From: Pseudomonas putida W15Oct28
Lineage (GTDB): Bacteria; Pseudomonadota; Gammaproteobacteria; Pseudomonadales; Pseudomonadaceae
Direction: 5' to 3'
Assembly (NCBI RefSeq): GCF_000708715.2
Contig: NZ_JENB01000030.1
Location: 1-64,000, forward strand
DNA: 64,000 nt
Part shown: piece by piece, positions 52,401 through 60,726 of the stretch
Position numbering within the stretch: the first letter of the stretch is position 1
How the letters are laid out: the number at the start of each line of letters is the position of its first letter
Notes under the pieces: generated by a model
Databases searched by the model: none
What the model saw: the letters and a program-made list of their open reading frames with translations, nothing else
What the model was told of the DNA's origin: nothing
Position numbers and translations under genes: made by a program

Positions 52401-53378
52401 CAAAATCTCGGTGTGGCGCAGTTGCGCCTTGCGCAGGATCTCGGCGGCATCGCGGATTTCCCGCTCGCCCGGCAAAAAGATCAGCACATCGCCCGGGCCC
52501 TTGCCCTCACTGCGCTCATGGTGCGCCAGCTCATCCAGGGTGGCGAGGATGGCCTGGTCGACGGTGAGGTCGTCCTCGATCTGGTTGCCTTCCTCGTCCT
52601 GCTCGCTGGTCAGCGGGCGGTACCAGGTGTCCACCGGGAAGGTGCGCCCGGACACCTCGATGATTGGCGCGTTATCGAAGTGCTTGGAGAAGCGCTCCAG
52701 GTCGATGGTCGCCGAGGTGATGATCAGCTTCAGGTCTGGCCGGCGATGCAGCAGGGTCTTCAGGTAGCCAAGCAGGAAGTCGATGTTCAGGCTGCGTTCG
52801 TGGGCTTCGTCGACAATGATTGTGTCGTAGCGCTCCAGCAGGCGGTCGTGCTGGGTTTCGGCCAGCAGGATGCCGTCGGTCATCAACTTGACCAGGGTAT
52901 TGGAATCGCTCTGGTCTTCGAAACGCACCTGGTAGCCGACCAGCCCGCCCAAGGGCGTGCCCAGTTCCTCGGCAACCCGCGCTGCCACGCTACGCGCGGC
53001 GATCCGGCGCGGCTGGGTGTGGGCGATCAGGCCATGGCTGCCACGGCCCAGCTCCAGGCAGATTTTCGGCAGCTGGGTGGTCTTGCCCGAACCGGTTTCG
53101 CCAGCGATCACCAGCACCTGGTTTTCGGCCAGGGCCTTCTTGATTTCATCACGCTTGGCGGCGATCGGCAGGTTGTCGTCGTAGCGCACGGTCGGCACGC
53201 TCTGCTGGCGCGCGGTGACCTGGGCGCAGGAGGCCTGGACCTTCTCCACCCACTGCGCCAGCTTCGCCTCGTCGGGGCGCTTGCGCAGTTCGTGCAGTTG
53301 CCGGCGCAGACGATGGCGGTCGGCGATCATGGCGTGGTCGAGGTTTTGCAGCAGTTTGTCGATGGCGTGGTCAGTCAT
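49473..53378 (-). CDS. hrpA: ATP-dependent RNA helicase HrpA
   Basis: A 1301-residue DEAH-box helicase, the usual size for HrpA. Motifs: GETGSGKTTQLP (Walker A), IIVDEAHERSLN (DEAH), ITSATIDLERFSKHF, ATNVAETSLTVPGIRYVIDTG, QRKGRCGRVEPG. The large C-terminal DUF3418-like region is present. It resolves collided ribosomes and may process mRNA. ATG 53378. The antisense strand is open for 1168 codons, a GC effect. Confidence 0.94.
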   Translation of the reverse strand: MTDHAIDKLLQNLDHAMIADRHRLRRQLHELRKRPDEAKLAQWVEKVQASCAQVTARQQSVPTVRYDDNLPIAAKRDEIKKALAENQVLVIAGETGSGKTTQLPKICLELGRGSHGLIAHTQPRRIAARSVAARVAEELGTPLGGLVGYQVRFEDQSDSNTLVKLMTDGILLAETQHDRLLERYDTIIVDEAHERSLNIDFLLGYLKTLLHRRPDLKLIITSATIDLERFSKHFDNAPIIEVSGRTFPVDTWYRPLTSEQDEEGNQIEDDLTVDQAILATLDELAHHERSEGKGPGDVLIFLPGEREIRDAAEILRKAQLRHTEILPLYARLSPAEQQRIFQPHTGRRVVLATNVAETSLTVPGIRYVIDTGTARISRYSYRAKVQRLPIEAVSQASANQRKGRCGRVEPGICVRLYSEEDFNSRPAFTDPEILRTNLAAVILQMLHLRLGAIDAFPFIEPPDGKAISDGFNLLQELSAVNRENQLTPIGRQLARLPVDPRLGRMLLEGARLGSLQEVLIVTSALSVQDPRERPPERQQAADQAHAQWKDVDSDFAALVNLWRGFEEQRQALTANPLRNWCRKNFLNYLRLREWRDAHRQLALICRELQLTVNKEPSDYQKMHKAILSGLLSQIGQKTEEGDYQGARQRRFWVHPSSGLGRKRPQWVMAAELVETTKLYARMVAKIEPDWIEPLAGHLIKKNHFEPHWEKKRGQVVAYEQITLYGLILVGRRPVHYGPIDPVTSRELFIREGLVGGEIQSRARCLAANKRLLEELDELEAKARRRDILADEETLYAFYEARLPAEIHQTATFDSWYRMGSQKDANLLIMREEDVLAREASEVTAAQYPDSMQVGELRLPLSYHFEPGHPRDGVTVRVPAPLLPSLPGERLEWLVPGLLEAKCVALVRNLPKALRKNFVPVPDFVKASLARMTFGQGALPQALGQELLRMTGARVSDEAWDESVKLVEGHLRMNIEVVDGQGKFLGEGRDLAELTARFAAASQAALAVPRDAKSEQPVQAKAFSEVKQTAQQKIAGLSMTVYPALVEDNGTVREGRFSTQAEAEFQHRRALQRLLLQQLAEPAKFLRGKLPGLTELGLLYRDMGRVEALVEDILLASLDSCILEGEQPLPRDGAALAGLAERKRGSWAEHAERLARLTLEVLKLWHGLQKRFKGKIDLSQAVALNDIKQQLSNLVYPGFVRETPGAWFKELPRYLKAVELRLEKLGSQVQKDRVWSGELANLWAQYKARADKHAQEGKRDEQLALYRWWLEEYRVSLFAQQLGTKVPISDKRLSKQWSQVEG

Positions 53379-53698
53379 GGGGCTTTTTAGTGATGCAGGT
53401 GAGCCTGCTTTTTCATGATCGGCATTCGAAGGATGCGCGATTGTCGCAGATTTGGGCCTACTTTGCTGTCATGGCTGGCACGGTCCCTGTAGGAGCGGCC
53501 TTGCGTCGCGATGGGCTGCGGCAGCAGCCCCAGGATCTGCGCCCCAGCACAAATTGCCGGGTCTGCTATCGCAGCCCATCGCGACACAAGGCCGCTCCTA
53601 CAGGGATCGTGTAGAGGCTGAAAGTTTAGCAAGGGCATATGTAAAGGTTGCCATTCACTGCTTTAATCAACCTTACGCCGCATGTGAGTATCAAAGGC
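53379..53698. other. Intergenic stretch with inverted REP pair
   Basis: About 320 bases. It holds the hrpA 5' region (53379-53480), a REP pair at 53484-53607 and a lower-GC promoter-like stretch 53608-53698. No supported gene apart from the small ORF that follows. Confidence 0.6.
53484..53607. repeat. REP inverted pair, reversed orientation
   Basis: Here the CTCC tails point outward: CCCTGTAGGAGCGGCC on the left and GGCCGCTCCTACAGGG on the right, the reverse of the usual pairs. Inside are GCGTCGCGATGGGCTGC and its mirrored partner. Confidence 0.82.
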
Positions 53699-53863
53699 AT
53701 GACTCCCGTCCAGCCCATCGCCCCACCGTCGTCCCGCCCTTCGCTACCGAAGGCCCGGAGCCGTGCCGGGGAAAATCCGCTGGTGCACATCATCCTCGCC
53801 TTCTGGGCCCTGTGGCACTGCCGCCACGCGCGCCCACCAGACACCTCGCTCACGCCATTGTGA
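53699..53863 (+). CDS. Possible 54-residue small ORF before puuA
   Basis: Reads MTPVQPIAPPSSRPSLPKARS at the start, with a Trp/His-rich hydrophobic end (LVHIILAFWALWHCRHARPP). The short hydrophobic segment could be a membrane helix. The SD (AAAGGC) is weak and close. It lies 85 bases before puuA. It might be a leader peptide or a chance frame. No family recognised. Confidence 0.35.
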   Translation: MTPVQPIAPPSSRPSLPKARSRAGENPLVHIILAFWALWHCRHARPPDTSLTPL

Positions 53864-53948
53864 CCAAACCCGGCCTCCTTCTGGCCGTTTGACTCAACTG
53901 GGCCGCCTGCTTGTGCGGTGGCCCTGTGCGCCCGTGAGCGAATCAATC

Positions 53949-55313
53949 ATGCACTTTGCACCCGTAGAGCAGGCTACCCGTTTCCTGGCCGAAAACCCCG
54001 ATATCGAGCTGTTCGAACTGTTTATCCTCGACGCCAATGGCGTACCGCGCGGCAAGCTGTTGCACCGTGATGAACTGCTGGCCGTTTACCAGACCGGCCG
54101 GCCGCTGCCCAGCACCATCCTTGGCCTGACCCTGAACGGCGACGACGTGGAAAACTCGGGCCTGGTGTGGGACGTGGGCGACATCGACTGCCGCGCCTAC
54201 CCGCTTGAAGGCAGCCTGGTGCGCTTGCCCTGGCGCCGGGTGCCCACCGCTGCCGTGCAGGTCAGCATGCACCCGAGCGAGGGCCTGCCGGCCAGCATCG
54301 CCGACCCGCGTCATGTGCTGCTGCGCACCATCGAAGCGCTGAAAGCCGACGGCTACCACCCGGTGATGGCCTGCGAGCTGGAGTTCTTCCTGCTCGACCA
54401 GCAACGCGATGCCCAGGGCCGCCCGCAACCGGCACTGGACAACGACGGTGGCCGCCCGCGCTCCACCCAGGTCTATGGCCTGCGGGAGCTGGAGCAGATC
54501 GAACCGTTCCTCGCCGACCTGTACGCCGCCTGCAAGGCCCAAGGCATTCCGGCGCGTACCGCTATTTCTGAATACGCCCCCGGCCAGGTGGAAATTACCC
54601 TGGAGCACGGCGATGCGCTGCAGGCGATGGACCAGGCCGTGCGCTACAAGCGTTTGGTGAAAGGCGTGGCCCATGCCCACGGCATGCAGGCCTGCTTCAT
54701 GGCCAAGCCGTTTGCCAACCTGGCCGGTACCGGCATGCACATGCACCTGAGCCTGGCCGACAGCGCTGGCAACAACCTGTTCGCCAGTGAAGACAAAGCC
54801 GGCACCCCGCTGCTGCGCCAGGCTGTGGCCGGCATGCTGCGCCACCTGCGCGAGTCGCTGCTGCTGTTCTGCCCCAACGCCAACTCGTTCCGCCGCTTCC
54901 AGGCCAACAGCTATGCGCCGCTTGCGCCGACCTGGGGCGTGGACAACCGCACCGTGAGCCTGCGCGTGCCAGGCGGTCCGGCCAACAGCCGGCATGTGGA
55001 GCACCGCATCTGCGGCGCCGATGCCAACCCCTACCTGGCTGCCGCGGCGATCCTCGCCGCCAGCCACCGGGGCATTCGCGAACAGCTGGACCCGGGCGCA
55101 CCGGTGGAAGGCAACGGCTATGCCCAGGCCACCGAACACCTGCCCACCGACTGGCTGACCGCCCTCGACGCCCTGCACCATTCCCATTGGGCCCGCGAAG
55201 CATTGGGCGAAGACTTCCTTGGCGTGTACCTGAAGGTCAAACGCGCCGAGTACCGCCAGTTCATGGCCGAAGTCAGCGAGCAGGACTGGCGCTGGTACCT
55301 GCACCAGGCCTGA
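53949..55313 (+). CDS. puuA: Gamma-glutamylputrescine synthetase (glutamine synthetase family)
   Basis: A 454-residue glutamine-synthetase-like ligase joining glutamate to putrescine or another amine. Motifs: VMACELEFFLLDQQ, EYAPGQVEITLEHGDALQAMD, MAKPFANLAGTGMHMHLSL and RFQANSYAPLAPTWGVDNRTVSLRV. ATG 53949 (MHFAPVEQATRFLAEN); GTG 53934 would add five residues. A FAD oxidase follows after 24 bases, as in puu/pau pathways for polyamines. The exact amine is unproven. Confidence 0.87.
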   Translation: MHFAPVEQATRFLAENPDIELFELFILDANGVPRGKLLHRDELLAVYQTGRPLPSTILGLTLNGDDVENSGLVWDVGDIDCRAYPLEGSLVRLPWRRVPTAAVQVSMHPSEGLPASIADPRHVLLRTIEALKADGYHPVMACELEFFLLDQQRDAQGRPQPALDNDGGRPRSTQVYGLRELEQIEPFLADLYAACKAQGIPARTAISEYAPGQVEITLEHGDALQAMDQAVRYKRLVKGVAHAHGMQACFMAKPFANLAGTGMHMHLSLADSAGNNLFASEDKAGTPLLRQAVAGMLRHLRESLLLFCPNANSFRRFQANSYAPLAPTWGVDNRTVSLRVPGGPANSRHVEHRICGADANPYLAAAAILAASHRGIREQLDPGAPVEGNGYAQATEHLPTDWLTALDALHHSHWAREALGEDFLGVYLKVKRAEYRQFMAEVSEQDWRWYLHQA

Positions 55314-55337
55314 GCCCCTACATAACAAGGAACATCC

Positions 55338-56645
55338 ATGAACGCAGCATTGAACAAAGGCCCGGCGCAGCGTGCGCCGTCCTACTACAGCGCCACCCTC
55401 AACGACCACACCGAGTACCCGCAGCTCAAGGGCACGGTGCAGGTGGATGTGGCCATCATCGGTGGCGGCTTCACCGGCGTGGCCACGGCGGTGGAGCTGG
55501 CCGAGCGTGGCCTGAAGGTGGCCATCGTCGAAACCAACCGCATCGGCTGGGGCGCCAGCGGGCGCAATGGCGGCCAGGTCACCGGCAGCCTGTCGGGCGA
55601 CGAGGCCATGCGCACGCAGATGCGTAGCCACCTGGGCACCGAAGTCGACGATTTCATCTGGCACCTGCGCTGGCGCGGGCACCAGGTGATCGAACAGCGC
55701 GTGGCGCGCTATGGCATCGACTGCGACCTCAAGCACGGCCACCTGCATGCGGCGATGAAGCCCTCGCACATGAACGAGCTGCGCGCATTCGAGGCCGAGG
55801 CACAGCGCCGGGGCATGGGCGAGCAGGTGCAACTGCTCGACCGCGCGGCGGTGGCCGAGCACCTGCAAAGCCCGCTGTACCTGGGTGCGTTGAAGAACCT
55901 GCGCAACCTGCACCTGCACCCGCTCAACCTGTGCCTGGGTGAGGCCCGCGCTGCCCACAGCCTGGGTGCACTGATCTTCGAAAACTCCGAGGTGCTGGAC
56001 ATCGTCCACGGCCCGCGACCAGCGGTGGTTACCGCCCACGGCCGGGTCGAGGCACGCCAGGTGATGCTGGCCGGCGACGTGTACCACAAACTGGAAAAGC
56101 GCCAGCTCAAGGGCAAGATCTTCCCGGCCATGGGCGGCATCGTCACCACCGCGCCGTTGGGTGAGCTGGCCGAGCAGATCAACCCGCAGGACCTGGCGGT
56201 GTACGACTGCCGATTCGTGCTCGACTATTACCGCCTGACCGCCGACAAACGCCTGCTGCTCGGGGGTGGCGCCAACTACTCAGGCAAGGATTCACGCGAC
56301 ATCGAAGGCGAACTGCGCCCGTGCATCGAGCGCACCTTCCCGGCGTTGAAGGGGGTGCCGATCGAGTTCCAGTGGAGCTGCGCCATGGGCATCGTGGTCA
56401 ACCGCATCCCGCAGCTGGGCAAGCTGTCGGACAACGTGTGGTACTGCCAGGGTTATTCGGGGCACGGCATTGCCACCAGCCACATCATGGGCGAGATCAT
56501 GGCCGAGGCGTTGACCGGGACACTGGAGAAGTTCGACACCTTTGCCCAGTGCAAGCATGTGCGGGTGCCGATGGGGGATTTGCTGGGTAATCCGCTGCTG
56601 GCGGCGGGGATGTGGTACTACCAGATGCTGGAAAAACTGCGCTGA
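55338..56645 (+). CDS. puuB: Gamma-glutamylputrescine oxidase (FAD-dependent)
   Basis: A 435-residue FAD oxidoreductase of the DAAO type. The dinucleotide motif is VAIIGGGFTGVATAVELAERGLKVAIVE, followed by GWGASGRNGGQVTGS. The C terminus carries YCQGYSGHGIATSHIMGEIMAEALTG. With puuA it opens the amine after glutamylation and yields an aldehyde. ATG 55338 follows AAGGAACATCC. Broader pauB-type members exist. Confidence 0.87.
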   Translation: MNAALNKGPAQRAPSYYSATLNDHTEYPQLKGTVQVDVAIIGGGFTGVATAVELAERGLKVAIVETNRIGWGASGRNGGQVTGSLSGDEAMRTQMRSHLGTEVDDFIWHLRWRGHQVIEQRVARYGIDCDLKHGHLHAAMKPSHMNELRAFEAEAQRRGMGEQVQLLDRAAVAEHLQSPLYLGALKNLRNLHLHPLNLCLGEARAAHSLGALIFENSEVLDIVHGPRPAVVTAHGRVEARQVMLAGDVYHKLEKRQLKGKIFPAMGGIVTTAPLGELAEQINPQDLAVYDCRFVLDYYRLTADKRLLLGGGANYSGKDSRDIEGELRPCIERTFPALKGVPIEFQWSCAMGIVVNRIPQLGKLSDNVWYCQGYSGHGIATSHIMGEIMAEALTGTLEKFDTFAQCKHVRVPMGDLLGNPLLAAGMWYYQMLEKLR

Positions 56646-56649
56646 AGCA

Positions 56650-56733
56650 TTCGCGGGCATGCCCGCTCCCACAGGTATAGCGCAGCCCTCTGACTCGGCG
56701 CTTGACCTGTGGGAGCGGGCATGCCCGCGAAGA
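56650..56733. repeat. REP inverted pair after puuB
   Basis: TTCGCGGGCATGCCCGCTCC facing GGAGCGGGCATGCCCGCGAA. Convergent gap between puuB and fadD1. Confidence 0.87.
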
Positions 56734-56748
56734 AGCAGGTGAGGTCGA

Positions 56749-58446
56749 TCAGGCGATCTTCTTCAGGCCTTGCTTCTTGAGTTCTTCATCGCGTAGCTCG
56801 CGGCGCAGGATCTTGCCCACGTTGGTGGTCGGCAGCGCATCGCGGAACTCGATCTGGCGCGGCACCTTGTAGCCGGTCACGTTGGCACGCATGTGCTCCA
56901 TCACCTGCTCCTTGGTCACGGTCATGCCCGGCTTGACCACGATGAACACCTTGATCACTTCACCCGACTTCTCGTCCGGCACACCAATGGCTGCGCACTG
57001 CAGCACGCCTGGCAGGCCCGCCAGCACGTCTTCCAGCTCGTTGGGGTACACGTTGAAGCCCGAGACCAGGATCATGTCCTTCTTGCGGTCGACAATGCGC
57101 ATGTAACCGTCCGCCTGGATCAGGGCGATATCGCCGGTCTTCAACCAGCCTTCGCTGTCGAGGATCTCCGCGGTGGCATCTTCACGCTGCCAGTAGCCCT
57201 TCATCACCTGCGGGCCCTTGACGCACAACTCGCCCACTTCGCCAAGCGGTAGCTCGTTGCCGGCGTCGTCGATGATCTTGCACAGGGTCGATGGCACCGG
57301 AATGCCAATGGTACCCACCTGGTTCGCTTCTGCCGGGTTCACCGCCGCCACCGGGCTGGTTTCGGTCATGCCGTAGCCTTCGCAGATAGCGCAGCCGGTA
57401 ACGGCCTTCCAGCGCTCGGCCACGCTCAGTTGCAGGGCCATGCCGCCCGACAGGGTGATTTTCAGCGACGAGAAGTCCAGGGCACGGAACGCCTCGTTGT
57501 TGCACAAGGCAACGAACAGGGTGTTGAGGCCGACAAAGCCGCTGAACTTCCACTTGCCCAGTTCCTTGACCATGGCCGGCAGGTCACGTGGGTTGCTGAT
57601 CAGCACGTTGTGGTTGCCGATCAGCATCATCGCCATGCAATGGAAGGTAAAGGCGTAGATGTGGTACAGCGGCAGCGGGGTGATGAGGATCTCGCAGCCT
57701 TCGTGCAGGTTCGAGCCCATCAGTGCCCGGCACTGCAGCATGTTGGCCACCAGGTTGCGGTGGGTCAGCATGGCGCCTTTGGCCACGCCGGTTGTGCCAC
57801 CGGTGTACTGCAGCACGGCCACGTCGTTGGCCTGCGGGTTGGCCTCGGTCACCGGCTGGCCCTTGCCCAGGGCCAGGGCGTCGTTGAAGCGCACGGCCTG
57901 CGGCAGGCTGTAGGCCGGCACCATCTTCTTCACGTACTTGATCACGCTGTTGATCAGCAGGCGCTTGAGCGGCGGCAGCAGGTCGGCCACTTCGGTGACG
58001 ATGACGTGCTTGACCTGGGTCTTGGGCACCACCTTCTCGGCCAGATGGGCCATGTTGGCCAGGCACACCAGGGCCTTGGCGCCGGAGTCGTTGAACTGGT
58101 GTTCCATCTCCCGCGCGGTATACAGCGGGTTGGTGTTGACCACGATCAGCCCGGCACGCATGGCACCGAAGACCGCGACCGGGTATTGCATGACGTTGGG
58201 CAGTTGCACGGCAATGCGGTCACCGGGCTTGAGGTCGGTATGCTGCTGCAACCAGGCGGCAAACGCCCCCGACAGCGCATACAACTCGCCATAAGTGATA
58301 GTCTTGCCCAGGTTGCTAAAGGCCGGTTTGTCGGCAAAGCGTTGGCAGGATTGCTTGAGTACTGCCTGGATATTGGGGAATTCGTCAGGATTGATTTCCG
58401 CCGTAATCCCGGCTGGGTACTTATCCTTCCAAAAATTTTCGATCAT
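56749..58446 (-). CDS. fadD1: Long-chain acyl-CoA ligase FadD1
   Basis: A 565-residue acyl-CoA synthetase. Adenylation motifs YTGGTTGVAKGAMLTHRN and EGYGMTETSP, then GWLKTGDIALIQADGYMRIVDRKKDMI. The FadD signature region is present. It activates long-chain fatty acids, on the inner membrane face. ATG 58446 (MIENFWKDKYPAG). It follows fadD2 after a 373-base gap with REP and an inverted repeat, so it has its own promoter. Number 1 is assigned by order in P. aeruginosa. Confidence 0.92.
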   Translation of the reverse strand: MIENFWKDKYPAGITAEINPDEFPNIQAVLKQSCQRFADKPAFSNLGKTITYGELYALSGAFAAWLQQHTDLKPGDRIAVQLPNVMQYPVAVFGAMRAGLIVVNTNPLYTAREMEHQFNDSGAKALVCLANMAHLAEKVVPKTQVKHVIVTEVADLLPPLKRLLINSVIKYVKKMVPAYSLPQAVRFNDALALGKGQPVTEANPQANDVAVLQYTGGTTGVAKGAMLTHRNLVANMLQCRALMGSNLHEGCEILITPLPLYHIYAFTFHCMAMMLIGNHNVLISNPRDLPAMVKELGKWKFSGFVGLNTLFVALCNNEAFRALDFSSLKITLSGGMALQLSVAERWKAVTGCAICEGYGMTETSPVAAVNPAEANQVGTIGIPVPSTLCKIIDDAGNELPLGEVGELCVKGPQVMKGYWQREDATAEILDSEGWLKTGDIALIQADGYMRIVDRKKDMILVSGFNVYPNELEDVLAGLPGVLQCAAIGVPDEKSGEVIKVFIVVKPGMTVTKEQVMEHMRANVTGYKVPRQIEFRDALPTTNVGKILRRELRDEELKKQGLKKIA

Positions 58447-58603
58447 GGAAGCCCACTCCTTCAGCAACAGCGAAGTTCGATTGGCGCGTCGATGCGCTTA
58501 TTATTGATATGAGACGGCGGTTCGTTGCAAACCGGATCGTCTGAAAGCGGGCCGAGAGTAACAGCTTTGCCTGGGGTCGCCTAGAGGCCAAAACAGGCCT
58601 TAT

Positions 58604-58643
58604 AGTCACAAAAATGACTCAATGAACAATGCAGGTCATTTTT
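58604..58643. promoter_or_regulatory. Overlapping inverted repeats AGTCA/TGACT and AAAAATGAC/GTCATTTTT
   Basis: AGTCA-caaaaa-TGACT (58604-58619) and AAAAATGAC-N16-GTCATTTTT (58610-58643). Three TGAC-type half sites lie about 160 bases before fadD1. Candidate regulator-binding cluster or leader hairpin. Confidence 0.45.
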
Positions 58644-58704
58644 AGAGTTTTTAACCAAAATGTCGCAGATCAGGCTGAAACTGGCCTGTTAGAGCAGCTT
58701 GGAA

Positions 58705-58812
58705 GCCTTCGCGGCGGTTCGGCGCCCCGATGAACCCGCTCCCACAGGACCTCCGCAGAGCTCAAATGCTATGCAGTACCTGTGGGAGCGGGTTCACCCG
58801 CGAAGGGGCCAC
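58705..58812. repeat. REP inverted pair with inserted segment in one arm
   Basis: The right arm is regular (GGGTTCACCCGCGAAGG). The left has CTTCGCGG, then about 15 extra bases (CGGTTCGGCGCCCCGA), then TGAACCCGCTCCC. Confidence 0.78.
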
Positions 58813-58819
58813 CCCGGTA

Positions 58820-60508
58820 TCAAGCTATATCACGCAACTCCCGCCGCAGAATTTTGCCCACCGGCGTCATCGGCAACGAATCACGCAGCACGATGTGCTT
58901 GGGTACCTTGTAGCCGGTGAAGTTGGCCTTGCAGTAGGCTTTGAGCTCCTCCACGCTAACCCCTCCCTCGCGCGGCACCACGAACAGCTTCACGGCCTCG
59001 CCGGAGCGCTCGTCCGGCACGCCGATGGCTGCACAGTTGGCGACCTTGGGGTGGCCCATTACCACATCCTCGATCTCGTTGGGGTACACGTTGAAGCCCG
59101 AGACGATGATCATGTCCTTCTTGCGGTCGACGATGCGGGTGAAGCCGTCCGGGTCGATTACCGCGATATCGCCGGTCTTGAACCAGCCGTCCGCATCCAG
59201 GGCCTGAGCCGTGGCCTCTGGCTGCTGCCAGTAACCCTTCATTACCTGCGGGCCCTTGATGCACAGCTCGCCCCGCTCGCCCAGCGGCATCTCGTTACCG
59301 TCATCGTCGATCACCTTGAACGCGGTACCCGCCACCGGGATGCCCACCGTACCCAGGCGCGCCAGCTCGCCATAAGGGTTGGTGCTGGCCACCGGCGAGG
59401 TTTCTGTCAGGCCGTAGCCTTCGACAATGCGGCACCCGGTAAGGGCTTCCCAGCGCTCGGCGGTGGCCTTGACCAGCGCCGTGCCGCCGGAGTTGGTGAC
59501 CTTCAGCGCCGAGAAGTCCAGCTGGCGGAAACCGGGATGGTCCATCAGCGCGACAAACAGGGTGTTCAACCCCAACAGTGCCGAGAAACGCCACTTGCCC
59601 AGTTCCTTGATGAAACCGGAAATGTCCCGGGGGTTGGTGATCAGGACGTTGTGGTTGCCGGTGACCATCATGCACATGCAGTTCGCGGTAAAGGCATAGA
59701 TGTGGTACAGCGGCAGGGGCGCGATCATCACCTCCTGGCCGTCCTTGAGCAGCTTCTGCCCGTCGGGGCCATGCTGCGAGAAGCAGGCCAGCACCTGCAA
59801 CATGTTGGCCACCAGGTTGGCGTGGGTGAGCATGGCACCCTTGGCCAGGCCGGTAGTGCCGCCGGTGTACTGCAGCACGGCAATGTCGTCCAGGCTCAAC
59901 GGCACCGGTTTGGGCGACTGCTCGCGGCCCTGGCGCAGCACCTGCTTGAACGCTATCGCCTGGGGCAGCTGGTAGGCTGGCACCATCTTCTTCAGCTTGT
60001 CGACCACCGTGTTGATCAGCCAGCCCTTGGCGGCGGGCAGCAAGTCGCCCATCTTTGCCTCGATCAGGTATTCGATGCCGGTATCGGGCAACACCTCCTG
60101 CACGCGCTTGCCAAACATGTTCAGGTACACCAGCGCACGTGCGCCACTGTCCTTGAACTGGTGACGCATTTCGCGCTCGGTGTACAGCGGGTTGGTGTTG
60201 ACCACGATCAGGCCGGCGCGCATGGCACCAAAGACGGCAATCGGGTATTGCAGTACGTTGGGCATCTGCACCGCGATGCGGTCACCCGGCTTGAGGTCGG
60301 TGTGCTGCTGCAACCAGGCGGCGAAGGCTGCCGAATGGCGCTCCAGCTCCGCGTAGGTCAGGGTTACGCCCAGGTTGCTGAACGCCGGGCGGTCGGCAAA
60401 GCGCTTGCAGGAGCGCTCGAACACCTCGACGACCGAGGCGTAGGCATTGATGTCGATGGTGGAAGGCACGCCCGCCGGGCGCTTGTCATTCCAGAAGTCG
60501 GCTTGCAT
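58820..60508 (-). CDS. fadD2: Long-chain acyl-CoA ligase FadD2
   Basis: A 562-residue acyl-CoA synthetase paralogous to FadD1, with YTGGTTGLAKGAMLTHAN, EGYGLTETSP and GWFKTGDIAVIDPDGFTRIVDRKKDMI. ATG 60508 (MQADFWNDKRPAGVP). P. aeruginosa uses FadD1 and FadD2 for different chain-length fatty acids. It is divergent from the hydrolase/phaJ1 unit. Confidence 0.92.
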   Translation of the reverse strand: MQADFWNDKRPAGVPSTIDINAYASVVEVFERSCKRFADRPAFSNLGVTLTYAELERHSAAFAAWLQQHTDLKPGDRIAVQMPNVLQYPIAVFGAMRAGLIVVNTNPLYTEREMRHQFKDSGARALVYLNMFGKRVQEVLPDTGIEYLIEAKMGDLLPAAKGWLINTVVDKLKKMVPAYQLPQAIAFKQVLRQGREQSPKPVPLSLDDIAVLQYTGGTTGLAKGAMLTHANLVANMLQVLACFSQHGPDGQKLLKDGQEVMIAPLPLYHIYAFTANCMCMMVTGNHNVLITNPRDISGFIKELGKWRFSALLGLNTLFVALMDHPGFRQLDFSALKVTNSGGTALVKATAERWEALTGCRIVEGYGLTETSPVASTNPYGELARLGTVGIPVAGTAFKVIDDDGNEMPLGERGELCIKGPQVMKGYWQQPEATAQALDADGWFKTGDIAVIDPDGFTRIVDRKKDMIIVSGFNVYPNEIEDVVMGHPKVANCAAIGVPDERSGEAVKLFVVPREGGVSVEELKAYCKANFTGYKVPKHIVLRDSLPMTPVGKILRRELRDIA

Positions 60509-60611
60509 TTATTATTGTTCCTCTGCCTGGACCTGCACTGCGTCCTGTAGTCCTTTACCTGATCGCCTGCTGGCGAAAAGGCGTTGATCCGACGTTAGCA
60601 GGTAAGCCCAA

Positions 60612-60636
60612 GGCGGCATATACGCCAAGTGCCGCC
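60612..60636. promoter_or_regulatory. Inverted repeat GGCGGCA-N11-TGCCGCC
   Basis: Perfect seven-base arms in the gap between fadD2 and the hydrolase. A nested GGCG/CGCC pairing is also possible. Confidence 0.4.
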
Positions 60637-60726
60637 ATTAACATTGTGAATCTTATTTGTGCCCTTCCTGCAATCCGGCCGGTTGTGCATACACTGTTCG
60701 GGTACCTGTGCGCACAAGGACCCGCC

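Larger units (their letters stand above)
58447..58819. other. fadD1 promoter region and REP
   Basis: The stretch includes an AT-rich fadD1 leader (58447-58700), inverted repeats around 58604-58643, and a REP pair with an inserted segment at 58705-58812. No gene visible. Confidence 0.65.

Noticed and set aside
49884-53390. 1168-codon open frame antisense to hrpA
   Set aside because: It is exactly opposite a strongly conserved helicase, has His/Gln/Leu-rich shadow composition and no domain. GC-rich third positions keep it open.
53390-53614. Short frames over the REP pair near 53500
   Set aside because: They are translations of repeat DNA, found around most REPs in the window.
53943-56087. 714-codon open frame antisense to puuA/puuB
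   Set aside because: Same GC shadow effect; it crosses two real genes and has no recognisable domain.
58446-58700. PsrA operator before fadD1
   Set aside because: Only a GAAAC half site is seen, and the partner GTTTC half is missing or wrongly spaced.
58730-60550. 606-codon open frame antisense to fadD2, starting inside a REP
   Set aside because: Its first part is REP sequence and the rest is the reverse of FadD2.
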